Origin: Chromobacterium vaccinii
Lineage (GTDB): Bacteria > Pseudomonadota > Gammaproteobacteria > Burkholderiales > Chromobacteriaceae
Length of the DNA: 64,000 bases
Reading direction: 5' to 3'
NCBI RefSeq assembly: GCF_000971335.1
Contig: NZ_JZJL01000016.1
Span: 31,133 to 95,132, forward strand
The notes beneath the pieces are model-generated. The model searched no databases. It saw only the letters and a program-made list of their open reading frames with translations, and was not told the origin of the DNA. Shown piece after piece: positions 1-9,377 of this stretch; within the stretch, counting starts at the first letter, position 1, and every line of letters begins with the position of its first letter. The translations under genes and the position numbers were made by a program.

Positions 1-1
1 C

Positions 2-433
2 CGCGACGCGCCGCCGGCCCGGCTGGTGGTGAAGGGCGGGGTGCCCGAGCTGCCGACCATTCCGGGCGACCTGGAAGAGCTGCAGCGGGTGTTGCAGCGC
101 ATCGTCAAGAAACTGGACGCGGTGCCGTTCGACAGCATAGGCAAGGAGGCCGACGCCTCGCTGAAATCGCTGCACCAGACGCTGGACAGCGTAAAGCGGC
201 TCAGCGACGGCCTGAATAACCAGACGGTGCCGCAAGCGAGCAAGACGCTGGAGCAGTTGCAGCAGACGCTGGAGGCCACCCGCCAGACCATGCGCGCCGA
301 TTCGCCGCTGCAACAGGACATGCGCTCCGCCGCGCAGGAAGTGAAGGAGACCGCGCGCAGCTTCCGCGCGCTGGCCGATTATCTGGACCGCCATCCCGAG
401 GCGCTGGTGCGCGGCAAGGAGGCGCAGCCATGA
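2..433 (+). CDS. pqiB: PqiB-like intermembrane transport protein, C-terminal fragment
   Basis: Only the last 143 codons are in the window; the reading frame is open from the left edge. The fragment is helical and rich in Leu, Gln and Lys, with heptad-like spacing (residues such as LQQTLEATRQTM). This is the coiled C-terminal part typical of MlaD/PqiB-family proteins, which form a tube across the periplasm for lipid transport. The stop codon overlaps the start of the next gene (ATGA), a pqiC-type lipoprotein, and that pairing is the main support for the name. The MCE domains themselves lie outside the window, so another MCE-family protein is possible. Confidence 0.75.
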   Translation, partial: RDAPPARLVVKGGVPELPTIPGDLEELQRVLQRIVKKLDAVPFDSIGKEADASLKSLHQTLDSVKRLSDGLNNQTVPQASKTLEQLQQTLEATRQTMRADSPLQQDMRSAAQEVKETARSFRALADYLDRHPEALVRGKEAQP

Positions 434-1023
434 TGATGAAAACGATGTTCGCCGCGGCCATGATCGCGGCGCTGGCGGGCTGCGCGTCGCCGCAGTCGCG
501 CTTTTACGGGCTTGACGCGCCGGCCGCGCCGCAGGCGAAGGCGCAATTCGGCAAGCGGGTGCTGCTGGGGCCGGTGAGCCTGCCGGCGGCGCTGGATCGC
601 CCCCAGCTGGTGATGGACATGGGCGGTGGCGAGCTGAAGCTGCAGGAGTTCGAACGCTGGAGCGCGCCGCTGGACCGGTTGCTGGCGCAACGGCTCAGCC
701 AGGGCGTGGCGCGCGCCAGCGGCGTGGCCAGCGTCTATGCCTACCCGCAGCCGGGCATGGACGGCGGCGATCTGCGCATCGCCGTCGACGTGCGCGGCCT
801 CAGCCTGAAGCCGGGCCAGGGCGCGGCGCTGGAGGCGGCGTGGCAGCTGCAGAGCGCGGCCGACGGCAAGATACTGGCCCGCGGCGGCTTCAGCCGCAGC
901 CAGGCGGTGGCGTCTAGCGAGCCGGGCGCGCTGTTGGCCGGCTTGCAGACCTTGCTGGATGGCCTGGCCGCAGACATCGCCGCGCCGCTGGTCCAGCATC
1001 CGGAATGGTGGCGCGCGGGCTGA
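430..1023 (+). CDS. pqiC: PqiC-family outer-membrane lipoprotein (ABC-type transport auxiliary lipoprotein)
   Basis: A 197-residue protein with an N-terminal signal ending in a lipobox (LAGC, Cys about residue 18), so it is exported and lipidated. The body resembles the PqiC/YmbA (DUF330) family, with the early 'FYGLD' stretch and a central 'RVLLGPVSLPAALDRPQLV' segment. PqiC anchors the PqiB tube at the outer membrane. The gene starts inside the stop codon of the upstream pqiB-like gene, so the two are translationally coupled. After the stop lies a short inverted repeat, then the nar locus. Confidence 0.8.
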   Translation: MMMKTMFAAAMIAALAGCASPQSRFYGLDAPAAPQAKAQFGKRVLLGPVSLPAALDRPQLVMDMGGGELKLQEFERWSAPLDRLLAQRLSQGVARASGVASVYAYPQPGMDGGDLRIAVDVRGLSLKPGQGAALEAAWQLQSAADGKILARGGFSRSQAVASSEPGALLAGLQTLLDGLAADIAAPLVQHPEWWRAG

Positions 1024-1025
1024 TC

Positions 1026-1041
1026 TCCCCCATTGGGAGTA
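1026..1041. promoter_or_regulatory. Possible NarL 7-2-7 site upstream of narK1
   Basis: The stretch reads TCCCCCA-TT-GGGAGTA. Against the NarL/NarP palindrome TACYNMT-N2-AKNRGTA, the right half matches 6 of 7 and the left half 5 of 7. It lies about 130 bases before narK1, and the narL gene is in the same window. The same inverted repeat could instead belong to the 3' end of the pqi operon, since it starts 3 bases after the pqiC stop. No convincing FNR box was seen between here and narK1. Confidence 0.3.
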
Positions 1042-1170
1042 GCCGGCCCCGGCCGTAAGGGTTAATCCGCCTCGTCCGTTGGCAGGCTGATAATCCTGCG
1101 ACAGACGAATACCAGCCCGCGCCGCCGTCGCTTATCGTGGCAACCATGACCACTCCATGGGTATGGCGCC

Positions 1171-2448
1171 ATGACTTCCCCGACATTCAAACGCTACAGC
1201 GTGCTGGCCAGCAGCACGCTGGCCTTCACCCTCTGCTTCATGGTCTGGATGATGTTCGCGGTGCTGGGCATCCCGATCAAGCAGCAGCTGGGCCTCAATG
1301 AAACCGAATTCGGCATCCTGGCGGCGACGCCGGTGCTGACCGGCTCGCTGATCCGCGTGCCGCTGGGCATCTGGACCGACCGCTATGGCGGCCGCCCGGT
1401 ATTGTTCGCGCTGATGCTCAGCTGCGTGATTCCCATCTACCTGATGCAATTCGCCAGCGCCTACTGGCAGTTCCTGCTGGCCGGCTTGTTCGTCGGTCTG
1501 GCCGGCGGCTCGTTCTCGGTCGGCACGCCCTATGTGGCGCGCTGGTTCCGCAAGGAGCAGCAGGGTCTGGCCATGGGCATCTTCGGCGCCGGCAACGCCG
1601 GTTCGGCCTTGACCAAGCTGGTGGCGCCGGCGCTGATCGTAGCCTGGGGCTGGCAGAGCGTGCCCACCGCGTACGCGCTGATCATGCTGGCCGCCGCCAT
1701 CCTGTTCTGGCTGTTCTCATTCAGCGATCCGGCGCACAAGGCGCCGTCCACCATCACGCTGCGCCAGCAACTGGCGCTGATGAAGCACCCGGCGGTGCTG
1801 CGCTATTGCCAGTACTACTCGGTGGTGTTCGGCGGCTACGTGGCGCTGGCGCTGTGGATGACCAAGTACTACGTCGGCGAATACGGGCTGGACCTGAAGC
1901 ACGCGGCGCTGCTGGCGGCCTGCTTCTCCCTGCCGGGAGGCGTGTTGCGCGCGGCGGGCGGTTATCTGTCCGACCGTTTCGGCCCCCACGTGGTCACCTG
2001 GGCGGTGATGTGGGTGTGCTGGGTGGCCTTCTTCCTGTTGTCCTATCCGCAGACCGAGATGCGCGTCGCCACGGTGAACGGGCCGATGAGCCTGCACATC
2101 GGCCTCAACGTTTACCTGTTCACCGGCCTGCTGTTCCTGGTGGGGGTGGCGATGGCCATCGGCAAGGCATCGGTGTTCAAGTTCATCGCCGACGAGTTCC
2201 CAGACTCCATCGGCGCGGTGTCCGGCGTGGTGGGCCTGTCCGGCGGCCTGGGCGGCTTCCTGCTGCCCATCCTGTTCGGCGTGCTGCTGGATCTGACCGG
2301 CGTCCGTTCCAGCGCCTTCATGCTGCTGTACGGCACGGTGTGCGTCAGCCTGGTGTGGATGCATTTTTCCTTCAAATCGGCGGCTAAGGCCAAGGCGCGC
2401 GCGGCCGCGCCGGTCCATCCCATTCCCTTGACGAGCGAGCGCGGCTGA
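1171..2448 (+). CDS. narK1: Nitrate/nitrite transporter, NarK1 type (MFS)
   Basis: A 425-residue major facilitator protein with about twelve hydrophobic segments. It carries the nitrate-porter signature of the NNP family (GLAGGSFSVGTPYVARWF followed by GIFGAGNAGSALTK). NarK1-type proteins are regarded as nitrate/proton symporters that start nitrate import when respiration switches to nitrate. The gene is followed after 20 bases by a second, different NarK, and then by narGHJI. The start chosen is the ATG at 1171; no strong ribosome-binding site precedes it, and the three nearby upstream ATGs are out of frame. Confidence 0.88.
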   Translation: MTSPTFKRYSVLASSTLAFTLCFMVWMMFAVLGIPIKQQLGLNETEFGILAATPVLTGSLIRVPLGIWTDRYGGRPVLFALMLSCVIPIYLMQFASAYWQFLLAGLFVGLAGGSFSVGTPYVARWFRKEQQGLAMGIFGAGNAGSALTKLVAPALIVAWGWQSVPTAYALIMLAAAILFWLFSFSDPAHKAPSTITLRQQLALMKHPAVLRYCQYYSVVFGGYVALALWMTKYYVGEYGLDLKHAALLAACFSLPGGVLRAAGGYLSDRFGPHVVTWAVMWVCWVAFFLLSYPQTEMRVATVNGPMSLHIGLNVYLFTGLLFLVGVAMAIGKASVFKFIADEFPDSIGAVSGVVGLSGGLGGFLLPILFGVLLDLTGVRSSAFMLLYGTVCVSLVWMHFSFKSAAKAKARAAAPVHPIPLTSERG

Positions 2449-2468
2449 ACGCGGCGCGGGAGACATTC

Positions 2469-3848
2469 ATGACTTATCTGATCAAACACTGGGAGCCGGA
2501 GTCGACCTCGTTCTGGCAGCAGAAAGGCCGCGCGGTGGCGCGGCGCAACCTGTGGATATCGATTCCGGCGCTGACGCTGGCTTTCGCGATCTGGCAGGTA
2601 TGGAGCGTGGCGGTGCTGAACATGCCGAATATCGGCTTCGGCTACAGCCAGAACCAGCTGTTCTGGCTGGCGGCGCTGCCGGCCTTGTCCGGCGCCACGC
2701 TGCGCATCTTTTACTCCTTCATGGTGCCGGTGTTCGGCGGCCGCAAGTGGACGGCGATTTCCACCGCCAGCTTGCTGATTCCCGCGGTGGGCATCGGTTT
2801 CGCGGTGCAGGACCCCAGCACCAGCTATGTCACCATGGTGACGCTGGCGCTGTTGTGCGGCTTCGGCGGCGGCAACTTTAGCTCCAGCATGGCCAATATC
2901 AGCTTCTTCTTCCCCAAGGCGGAGAAGGGCACCGCTCTGGGCCTGAACGCCGGCCTGGGCAATCTGGGCGTGTCCATCGTGCAGTTCGTGGTGCCCATCG
3001 TCATCACCATGGGCCTGTTCGGCCAGCTGGGCGGCGATCCGCAGCATTGGGCGAAGGGCGCGCTGTCCAAGCAGATGTGGCTGCAGAACGCCGGCTTCGT
3101 CTGGGTGCCGTTCATCGCCGTGTCGGCGCTGGCGGCCTGGTTCGGCATGAACGACCTGGCCTCGGCCAAGTCTTCGTTCTCCGAGCAGGCGGTGATCTTC
3201 ACCCGCAAGCATAACTGGCTGATGTGCTGGCTGTACGTGGGCACCTTCGGCTCCTTCATCGGCTTCTCCGCCGGCTTTCCGTTGCTGGTGAAAGGCCAGT
3301 TTCCCGAAATCGACCCCACCCGTTACGCCTTCCTCGGCCCCCTGGTCGGCGCGCTGACCCGTCCGCTGGGCGGCTGGCTGGCTGACAAGATAGGCGGCGC
3401 CAAGGTGACGCAGGCTGCGTTTTCGTTGATGGTACTGGGCGTGCTGGGCGTGATCTTCTTCCTGCCGCACGGCGGCCAGGGCGGCAGTTTCACCGGCTTC
3501 TTCGCGATGTTCCTGTGCCTGTTCGCGCTGACGGGGATCGGCAACGGCTCCACCTTCATGCAGGTGCCGGCTATTTTCCTGACGCTGCATCAGCGCATGG
3601 CTGGACCCGGCGAGGCGGCGCAGAAGCAGGCGACGCAAGACGCCACCCGCGAAGCGGCGGCGGTGCTGGGCTTCACCAGCGCCATTGGTGCCTACGGCGG
3701 CTTCTTCATTCCCAAGAGCTACGGCACCTCGATCGCGATGACCGGCGGCGTGGAGGCGGCGCTGTACGTGTTCATCGCCTTCTACCTGAGCTGCCTGGCG
3801 ATCAACGGCTGGTACTACGCCCGCAAGAAGGCGGAGGTGCGCTGCTGA
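2469..3848 (+). CDS. narK2: Nitrate/nitrite antiporter, NarK2 type (MFS)
   Basis: A 459-residue MFS protein with the second NNP signature (GFGGGNFSSSMANISFFFPK, then GLNAGLGNLGVSIVQF) and a longer loop near residues 370-395, as in E. coli NarK. NarK2-type carriers exchange external nitrate for internal nitrite, which removes the product of the reductase encoded next door. It follows narK1 by 20 bases and is clearly co-transcribed. In some bacteria the two types are fused into one 24-helix protein; here they are separate genes with an intact stop and start. A terminator follows, so narGHJI has its own promoter. Confidence 0.9.
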   Translation: MTYLIKHWEPESTSFWQQKGRAVARRNLWISIPALTLAFAIWQVWSVAVLNMPNIGFGYSQNQLFWLAALPALSGATLRIFYSFMVPVFGGRKWTAISTASLLIPAVGIGFAVQDPSTSYVTMVTLALLCGFGGGNFSSSMANISFFFPKAEKGTALGLNAGLGNLGVSIVQFVVPIVITMGLFGQLGGDPQHWAKGALSKQMWLQNAGFVWVPFIAVSALAAWFGMNDLASAKSSFSEQAVIFTRKHNWLMCWLYVGTFGSFIGFSAGFPLLVKGQFPEIDPTRYAFLGPLVGALTRPLGGWLADKIGGAKVTQAAFSLMVLGVLGVIFFLPHGGQGGSFTGFFAMFLCLFALTGIGNGSTFMQVPAIFLTLHQRMAGPGEAAQKQATQDATREAAAVLGFTSAIGAYGGFFIPKSYGTSIAMTGGVEAALYVFIAFYLSCLAINGWYYARKKAEVRC

Positions 3849-3903
3849 GCGGGCGGCGCTTGCTGGCCGGGCATTGCAGCCTATGGCTTGGATGGCATCG
3901 AAA

Positions 3904-3925
3904 GGGCGCCCGCGGGCGCCTTTTT
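3904..3925 (+). terminator. Rho-independent terminator after narK2
   Basis: A perfect palindrome (GGCGCC-CGCG-GGCGCC) is followed directly by five T residues. It lies 55 bases after the narK2 stop and separates the transporter pair from the narG promoter region. Confidence 0.85.
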
Positions 3926-3953
3926 CACGTCCGGCTTTCGTTCTACCACGGAC

Positions 3954-3969
3954 TACTCCTTAAGGCTTA
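3954..3969. promoter_or_regulatory. Probable NarL 7-2-7 site upstream of narGHJI
   Basis: The sequence TACTCCT-TA-AGGCTTA has a left half that fits the NarL heptamer TACYNMT fully. The right half matches the inverted heptamer at 5 of 7 positions. It lies about 150 bases before the narG start, just after the narK2 terminator, where a regulator of narG would be expected. NarL and NarX are encoded at 13.4-15.9 kb. No clear FNR-type site was seen beside it. Confidence 0.45.
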
Positions 3970-4120
3970 GCTGGCCCCCTCCCTCTGCCGGTGCCATTCA
4001 CCCCTACTGGCCGATTGGGCCGCTTGCGGGCGGAAGGTAGGCTAAGAACCATCGCAACCAGTACCGGCAGCCGGGCGGCGGCGACGCAGAGCAGGGTTCC
4101 CCGGCGCGCATGGAGGCAAG

Positions 4121-7100
4121 ATGAGCCATTTTCTCGACAGACTGAATTTCCTCGGCAAGGTGAAAAGCACCTTCGCCGACGGCCACGGCGCGGTGGTGAA
4201 TGAAGACCGCGGCTGGGAAGACGCGTACCGCCAGCGCTGGCAGCACGACAAGATCGTTCGCTCCACCCACGGCGTCAACTGCACCGGCTCCTGCAGCTGG
4301 AAGGTGTATGTGAAGAGCGGCCTGATCACCTGGGAAACCCAGCAGACCGACTATCCGCGCACCCGCCCCGATCTGCCCAACCACGAACCGCGCGGCTGTC
4401 CGCGCGGCGCGTCTTACAGTTGGTACGTGTATTCCGCCCAGCGCGTCAAATATCCGATGCTGCGCGGCGAACTGGCCCGGATGTGGCGCGACGCGCGCAA
4501 GAGCCTGAGCCCGGTCGAGGCCTGGGAAAAGATCAGCCAGACGCCTGAGCTCGCCAAGCAATACAAGTCCGCGCGCGGCCAGGGCGGTTTCGTCCGCGCC
4601 AGCTGGGACGAGGCCAACGAGATCGTCGCCGCCGCCAACGCCTTCACCATCAAGAAATTCGGTCCGGACCGCGTGGTCGGCTTTTCGCCGATCCCGGCGA
4701 TGTCCATGGTGTCCTACGCCGCCGGCAGCCGCTACCTCAGCCTGATCGGCGGCGTGCCGCTGTCGTTCTACGACTGGTATTGCGACCTGCCGCCGGCCAG
4801 CCCGCAGACCTGGGGCGAGCAGACCGACGTGGCCGAGTCCGCCGACTGGTACAACTCCACTTACCTGATGGTGTGGGGCTCCAACGTGCCGATGACCCGC
4901 ACCCCGGACGCCCACTTCTACACCGAGGTGCGCTACAAGGGCACCAAGACGGTGGCGGTGTCGTCCGACTTCGGCGAAATGGCCAAGTTCGGCGACATCT
5001 GGCTGGCGCCCAAGCAGGGCACCGACGCCGCGCTGGCGATGGCGATGGGGCACGTGATCTTCAAGGAATTCCATCTCGACCAGCCGTCCGCCTACTTCAC
5101 CGACTACATCCGCCGCTACACCGACATGCCGATGCTGGTGACGCTCAAGCGCGACGGCGAGCGCTGGCTGCCGGACTATTTCCTGCGCGCCTCGCATCTT
5201 GACGGCCAGTTGGGCGAGGACAACAACCCGGACTGGAAAACCCTGCTGATCGACGAGGCCAGCGGCGACATCGTCGCGCCCAATGGATCGATCGGCTTCC
5301 GCTGGGGCCAGGCCGAGGGCAAAACCGGCAAGTGGAATCTGGAGCAGAAGGCCGAGGGCGCGCGCGAGGTGTCGGGCCGCTTGTCGCTGATCGAGCATCG
5401 CGATGAAGTGGTCGGCGTCGGCTTCCCGTATTTCGGTTCCGAGCACGATGAATTGCTGACCCGCAATGTGCCGGCCAAGCGCGTCAAGCTTGCCGACGGC
5501 GGCGAGGCGCTGGTGGCCACGGTGTTCGACTTGATGGCCGCCAACTACGGCCTGGACCGCGGCCTGGGCGGAGGCAACCTCGCCATCGACTACATGGACG
5601 ACGTACCGTACACGCCGGCCTGGCAGCAAAAACATACTGGCGTGAAGCCGGAGCTGGTGATCCAGGTGGCGCGCGAGTTCGCGAAGAACGCCGACCAGAC
5701 CCAGGGCAAGTCGATGGTCATCGTCGGCGCGGCGCTGAACCACTGGTACCACATGGACATGACCTACCGCGGCATCATCAATATGCTGATGCTGTGCGGT
5801 TGCATCGGCCAGTCCGGCGGCGGCTGGTGCCACTACGTCGGCCAAGAAAAGCTGCGGCCGCAAACCGGCTGGGCGCCGCTGGCCTTCGCCGGCGACTGGA
5901 ACCGCCCGGCGCGGCAGATGAACGGCACCAGCTTCTTCTACGCCCATACCAGCCAGTGGCGGCATGAAAAACTGGGCGTGGGCGAGATCCTGTGCCCGAC
6001 CGCCGACGGCAAGATGGCGGACATGGCGCTGATCGACTACAACGCCAAGGCAGAGCGGATGGGCTGGCTGCCGTCCGCGCCGCAGCTGTCCGCCAACCCG
6101 CTGGACATCACCCGCGCCGCCGCCGAGGCGGGGCTGGACCCGGTCGCCTATACCGTGGATGGTTTGAAATCGGGCCGGCTGGACATGGCCTGCAACGATC
6201 CGGACAACCCGCAGAATTTCCCGCGCAACATGTTCGTGTGGCGCTCCAACATCCTGGGCAGCTCCGGCAAGGGCCACGAGTACTTCCTCAAATACCTGCT
6301 GGGCACCCAAAACGCGGTGCTGGGCTCGGAAGACGAATGCATCAAGCCGAGCGAAATCACCGTGCGTCCGGCCGCCGAGGGCAAGCTGGACCTGATGGTG
6401 GTGCTGGACTTCCGCATGTCCACCACCTGCCTGTACGGCGACATCGTGCTGCCCACCGCCACCTGGTACGAGAAGGACGACCTCAACACCTCAGACATGC
6501 ACCCCTTCATCCATCCGCTGTCCGAGGCCGTGCAGCCCTTGTGGCAGGCCAGGAGCGATTGGGAAATCTACAAGGGCTTCGCCAAGAGCCTGTCCGAGAT
6601 CGGCAAGGATTATCTGGGCACGCAGAAGGACCTGGTGCTGACGCCGCTGATGCACGACAGCCCGCAGGAATTGGGCCAGCCTTTCGACCCCAAGGACTGG
6701 AAGAAAGGCGAGTGCGAGCCGGCGCCGGGCAAGACCATGCCGGCGATGACGGTGGTGGAGCGCGACTACGGCGCGATCTACGACAAGTTCACCACCATCG
6801 GTCCGCTGCTGGAAAAGGCCGGCAATGGTGGCAAGGGCATAGGCTGGAAGACCGCGCACGAGGTGGACATTCTGCGCGGCCTGAACCAGGTGGCGCAATC
6901 GGGCGCCGGCAAGGGCCAGCCCCGCCTGGAGACCGCCATCGACGCCGCAGAGATGATTCTGACGCTGGCGCCGGAGACCAACGGCCATGTGGCGGTGAAA
7001 GCCTGGGACGCACTGTCCAAGATCACCGGCCGCGACCATACACACCTTGCCCGCCCGCGAGAGCATGACACCATCCGTTTCCGCGACGTGCAGGCGCAGC

Positions 7101-7819
7101 CGCGCAAGATCATTTCCTCGCCGACCTGGTCCGGCCTGGAAAGCGAGGAAGTCAGCTACAACGCGGGTTACACCAATGTCCACGAGCTGATTCCGTGGCG
7201 CACGCTGACTGGCCGCCAGCAGTTTTACCAGGACCACCAGTGGATGCGGGCTTTCGGCGAGGGATTATGTGTGTATAAGCCGGCGGTCGATCTGAAGACC
7301 ACGCAGGCGGTGTTGGGCAAGCACGGCAACGGCAATCATGAGCTGGTGCTGAACTTCATCACCCCGCACCAGAAATGGGGCATACACAGCACCTATTCCG
7401 ACAATCTGCGCATGCTGACGCTCAGCCGCGGCGGGCCCCACGTCTGGCTGTCCGAGATCGACGCCGCCAAGGCCGGCATCGCCGACAACGACTGGATCGA
7501 GGTGTTCAACGTCAACGGCACGCTGACTGCCCGCGCGGTGGTGTCGCAGCGGGTGCCGGAAGGCATGACGCTGATGTACCACGCCCAGGAGAAGATCGTG
7601 AACGTGCCGGGCGCCGAAGTGTCCGGCAAGCGCGGCGGCATTCACAACTCGGTGACCCGGACCGTGACCAAGCCCACCCACATGATAGGCGGCTACGCCC
7701 AGCTGTCTTGGGGCTTCAATTACTACGGCACGGTGGGCGCCAACCGCGACGAGTTCGTGGTGGTGCGCAAGATGGACAAAGTCGACTGGATGGACGTTCC
7801 GGCGGGAGAGAAGCAATGA
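4121..7819 (+). CDS. narG: Respiratory nitrate reductase, alpha subunit
   Basis: A 1232-residue molybdopterin enzyme, the catalytic subunit that reduces nitrate to nitrite on the cytoplasmic face of the membrane. The N terminus has the ligands of the first iron-sulfur cluster, His50, Cys54, Cys58 and Cys93, at the same numbers as in E. coli NarG. Asp222 in 'YDWYCDLPPASP' is the expected molybdenum ligand. Length is normal for the family. The start has a GGAGG ribosome site. The stop overlaps the narH start (ATGA). It needs the bis-MGD cofactor, and mobB and moaA lie at 16-17.6 kb. Confidence 0.97.
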   Translation: MSHFLDRLNFLGKVKSTFADGHGAVVNEDRGWEDAYRQRWQHDKIVRSTHGVNCTGSCSWKVYVKSGLITWETQQTDYPRTRPDLPNHEPRGCPRGASYSWYVYSAQRVKYPMLRGELARMWRDARKSLSPVEAWEKISQTPELAKQYKSARGQGGFVRASWDEANEIVAAANAFTIKKFGPDRVVGFSPIPAMSMVSYAAGSRYLSLIGGVPLSFYDWYCDLPPASPQTWGEQTDVAESADWYNSTYLMVWGSNVPMTRTPDAHFYTEVRYKGTKTVAVSSDFGEMAKFGDIWLAPKQGTDAALAMAMGHVIFKEFHLDQPSAYFTDYIRRYTDMPMLVTLKRDGERWLPDYFLRASHLDGQLGEDNNPDWKTLLIDEASGDIVAPNGSIGFRWGQAEGKTGKWNLEQKAEGAREVSGRLSLIEHRDEVVGVGFPYFGSEHDELLTRNVPAKRVKLADGGEALVATVFDLMAANYGLDRGLGGGNLAIDYMDDVPYTPAWQQKHTGVKPELVIQVAREFAKNADQTQGKSMVIVGAALNHWYHMDMTYRGIINMLMLCGCIGQSGGGWCHYVGQEKLRPQTGWAPLAFAGDWNRPARQMNGTSFFYAHTSQWRHEKLGVGEILCPTADGKMADMALIDYNAKAERMGWLPSAPQLSANPLDITRAAAEAGLDPVAYTVDGLKSGRLDMACNDPDNPQNFPRNMFVWRSNILGSSGKGHEYFLKYLLGTQNAVLGSEDECIKPSEITVRPAAEGKLDLMVVLDFRMSTTCLYGDIVLPTATWYEKDDLNTSDMHPFIHPLSEAVQPLWQARSDWEIYKGFAKSLSEIGKDYLGTQKDLVLTPLMHDSPQELGQPFDPKDWKKGECEPAPGKTMPAMTVVERDYGAIYDKFTTIGPLLEKAGNGGKGIGWKTAHEVDILRGLNQVAQSGAGKGQPRLETAIDAAEMILTLAPETNGHVAVKAWDALSKITGRDHTHLARPREHDTIRFRDVQAQPRKIISSPTWSGLESEEVSYNAGYTNVHELIPWRTLTGRQQFYQDHQWMRAFGEGLCVYKPAVDLKTTQAVLGKHGNGNHELVLNFITPHQKWGIHSTYSDNLRMLTLSRGGPHVWLSEIDAAKAGIADNDWIEVFNVNGTLTARAVVSQRVPEGMTLMYHAQEKIVNVPGAEVSGKRGGIHNSVTRTVTKPTHMIGGYAQLSWGFNYYGTVGANRDEFVVVRKMDKVDWMDVPAGEKQ

Positions 7820-9366
7820 AGATACGCGCGCAAATCGGCATGGTGCTGAACCTGGACAAGTGCATCGGTTGCCACACCTGTTCGGTCACCTGCAAGAACG
7901 TGTGGACCAGCCGCGACGGCATCGAGTACGCCTGGTTCAACAATGTGGAAACCAAGCCCGGCATCGGCTACCCCAAGGACTGGGAAAACCAGGACAAGTG
8001 GCAGGGCGGCTGGAAGCGGCGCAGCGACGGCAAGCTGGAGCCGCGCCAGGGCGGCAAGCTGAGGATTCTGGCCAATATTTTCGCCAACCCCAATCTGCCG
8101 GCCATCGACGACTACTACGAGCCGTTCACCTACGACTACGAGCATCTGCAGAACGCGCCGCGGATGCAGACGCCGCCGACCGCGCGGCCGGTGTCGGTGC
8201 TGACCGGCAAGAAGATGGACAAGATCGAGTGGGGCCCGAACTGGGAGGACGATCTGGGCGGCGAATTCTCCAAGCGTGCCAAGGACGCCTTGTTCGAAGG
8301 CATCCAGAAGGAGATGTACTCGGCCTTCGAGAACACCTTCATGATGTATCTGCCGCGGCTGTGCGAACACTGCCTGAACCCGGCCTGCGTCGCCTCCTGC
8401 CCGTCCGGTTCCATCTACAAGCGCGAGGACGACGGCATCGTGCTGATCGACCAGGACAAGTGCCGCGGTTGGCGGATGTGCGTGTCCGGCTGTCCGTACA
8501 AGAAGATTTATTACAACTGGACGTCCGGCAAGGCTGAGAAGTGCATCTTCTGCTACCCGCGCATCGAGTCCGGCCAGCCTACCGTGTGCTCGGAAACCTG
8601 CGTCGGCCGCATCCGCTACCTGGGCGTGCTGCTGTACGACGCCGACAAGATCGAACAGGCGGCGGCGGTGGAAAATCCGCAGGATCTGTACCAGTCGCAG
8701 CTGGACTTGTTCCTGGACCCGAACGACCCGGCCATCGCGGCCGAGGCGCTGAAGCAGGGCATCCCGCAAAGCTGGCTGGACGCCGCCCGCCGCTCGCCGG
8801 TGTACAAGATGGCGATGGAGTGGAAGGTGGCCTTCCCGCTGCACCCGGAATACCGGACGCTGCCGATGGTGTGGTACATCCCGCCGCTGTCGCCGATTCA
8901 GAGCGCGATGGAGAACGGCCTGATAGGCGAGGGCGGCATCATCCCGGACGTGCAGAGCCTGCGGATACCGATCAAGTACCTGGCCAACCTGCTGACGGCG
9001 GGCAAGGAAGAGCCGGTGGTCAAGGCGCTGGAAACCATGGTGGCGATGCGCCGCTACATGCGCAAGAAGAGCGTGGAGAAGGTCAGCGACGCGTCGACCT
9101 TGGCCGGCACCCACCTGAGCGCAAGCCAGGTGGAAGAGATGTACCAGGTGATGGCCATCGCCAATTACGAAGACCGCTTCGTGATTCCGTCCAGCCACAA
9201 GGAAATGGTGGAGGAGGCGTTCGAGGACAAGGCCAGCTGCGGCTTCAGCTTCGGCAACGGCTGCTCCGGCGGCGAGTCCGAGGCCAGCCTGTTCGGCAAG
9301 AAGAAGGCCACGCCCATCGTGTTCCACGACATGCGGCGCGACCGCAAGTCCAACGCCGGCAACTGA
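7816..9366 (+). CDS. narH: Respiratory nitrate reductase, beta subunit
   Basis: A 516-residue iron-sulfur protein that passes electrons from NarI to NarG. Four Cys groups are visible: CIGCHTCSVTCK near residue 16, CEHCLNPACVASCP near 184, CRGWRMCVSGCPYKK near 217, and CIFCYPR...CSETCVGR near 244. The Trp in the third group (CRGW) is the substitution that makes one cluster [3Fe-4S], as in E. coli NarH. The start overlaps the narG stop. The 8-9.4 kb region has long open frames in other phases, which are shadows of this gene. Confidence 0.97.
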   Translation: MKIRAQIGMVLNLDKCIGCHTCSVTCKNVWTSRDGIEYAWFNNVETKPGIGYPKDWENQDKWQGGWKRRSDGKLEPRQGGKLRILANIFANPNLPAIDDYYEPFTYDYEHLQNAPRMQTPPTARPVSVLTGKKMDKIEWGPNWEDDLGGEFSKRAKDALFEGIQKEMYSAFENTFMMYLPRLCEHCLNPACVASCPSGSIYKREDDGIVLIDQDKCRGWRMCVSGCPYKKIYYNWTSGKAEKCIFCYPRIESGQPTVCSETCVGRIRYLGVLLYDADKIEQAAAVENPQDLYQSQLDLFLDPNDPAIAAEALKQGIPQSWLDAARRSPVYKMAMEWKVAFPLHPEYRTLPMVWYIPPLSPIQSAMENGLIGEGGIIPDVQSLRIPIKYLANLLTAGKEEPVVKALETMVAMRRYMRKKSVEKVSDASTLAGTHLSASQVEEMYQVMAIANYEDRFVIPSSHKEMVEEAFEDKASCGFSFGNGCSGGESEASLFGKKKATPIVFHDMRRDRKSNAGN

Positions 9367-9377
9367 GGGAGACCATC

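Noticed and set aside
1026..1041. Reading the inverted repeat after pqiC as a terminator
   Set aside because: No T run follows; it fits a NarL-type site equally well, so it was listed as a weak regulatory site.
4004..6310. A 768-codon minus-strand frame opposite narG
   Set aside because: Antisense shadow of narG with no recognisable domain.
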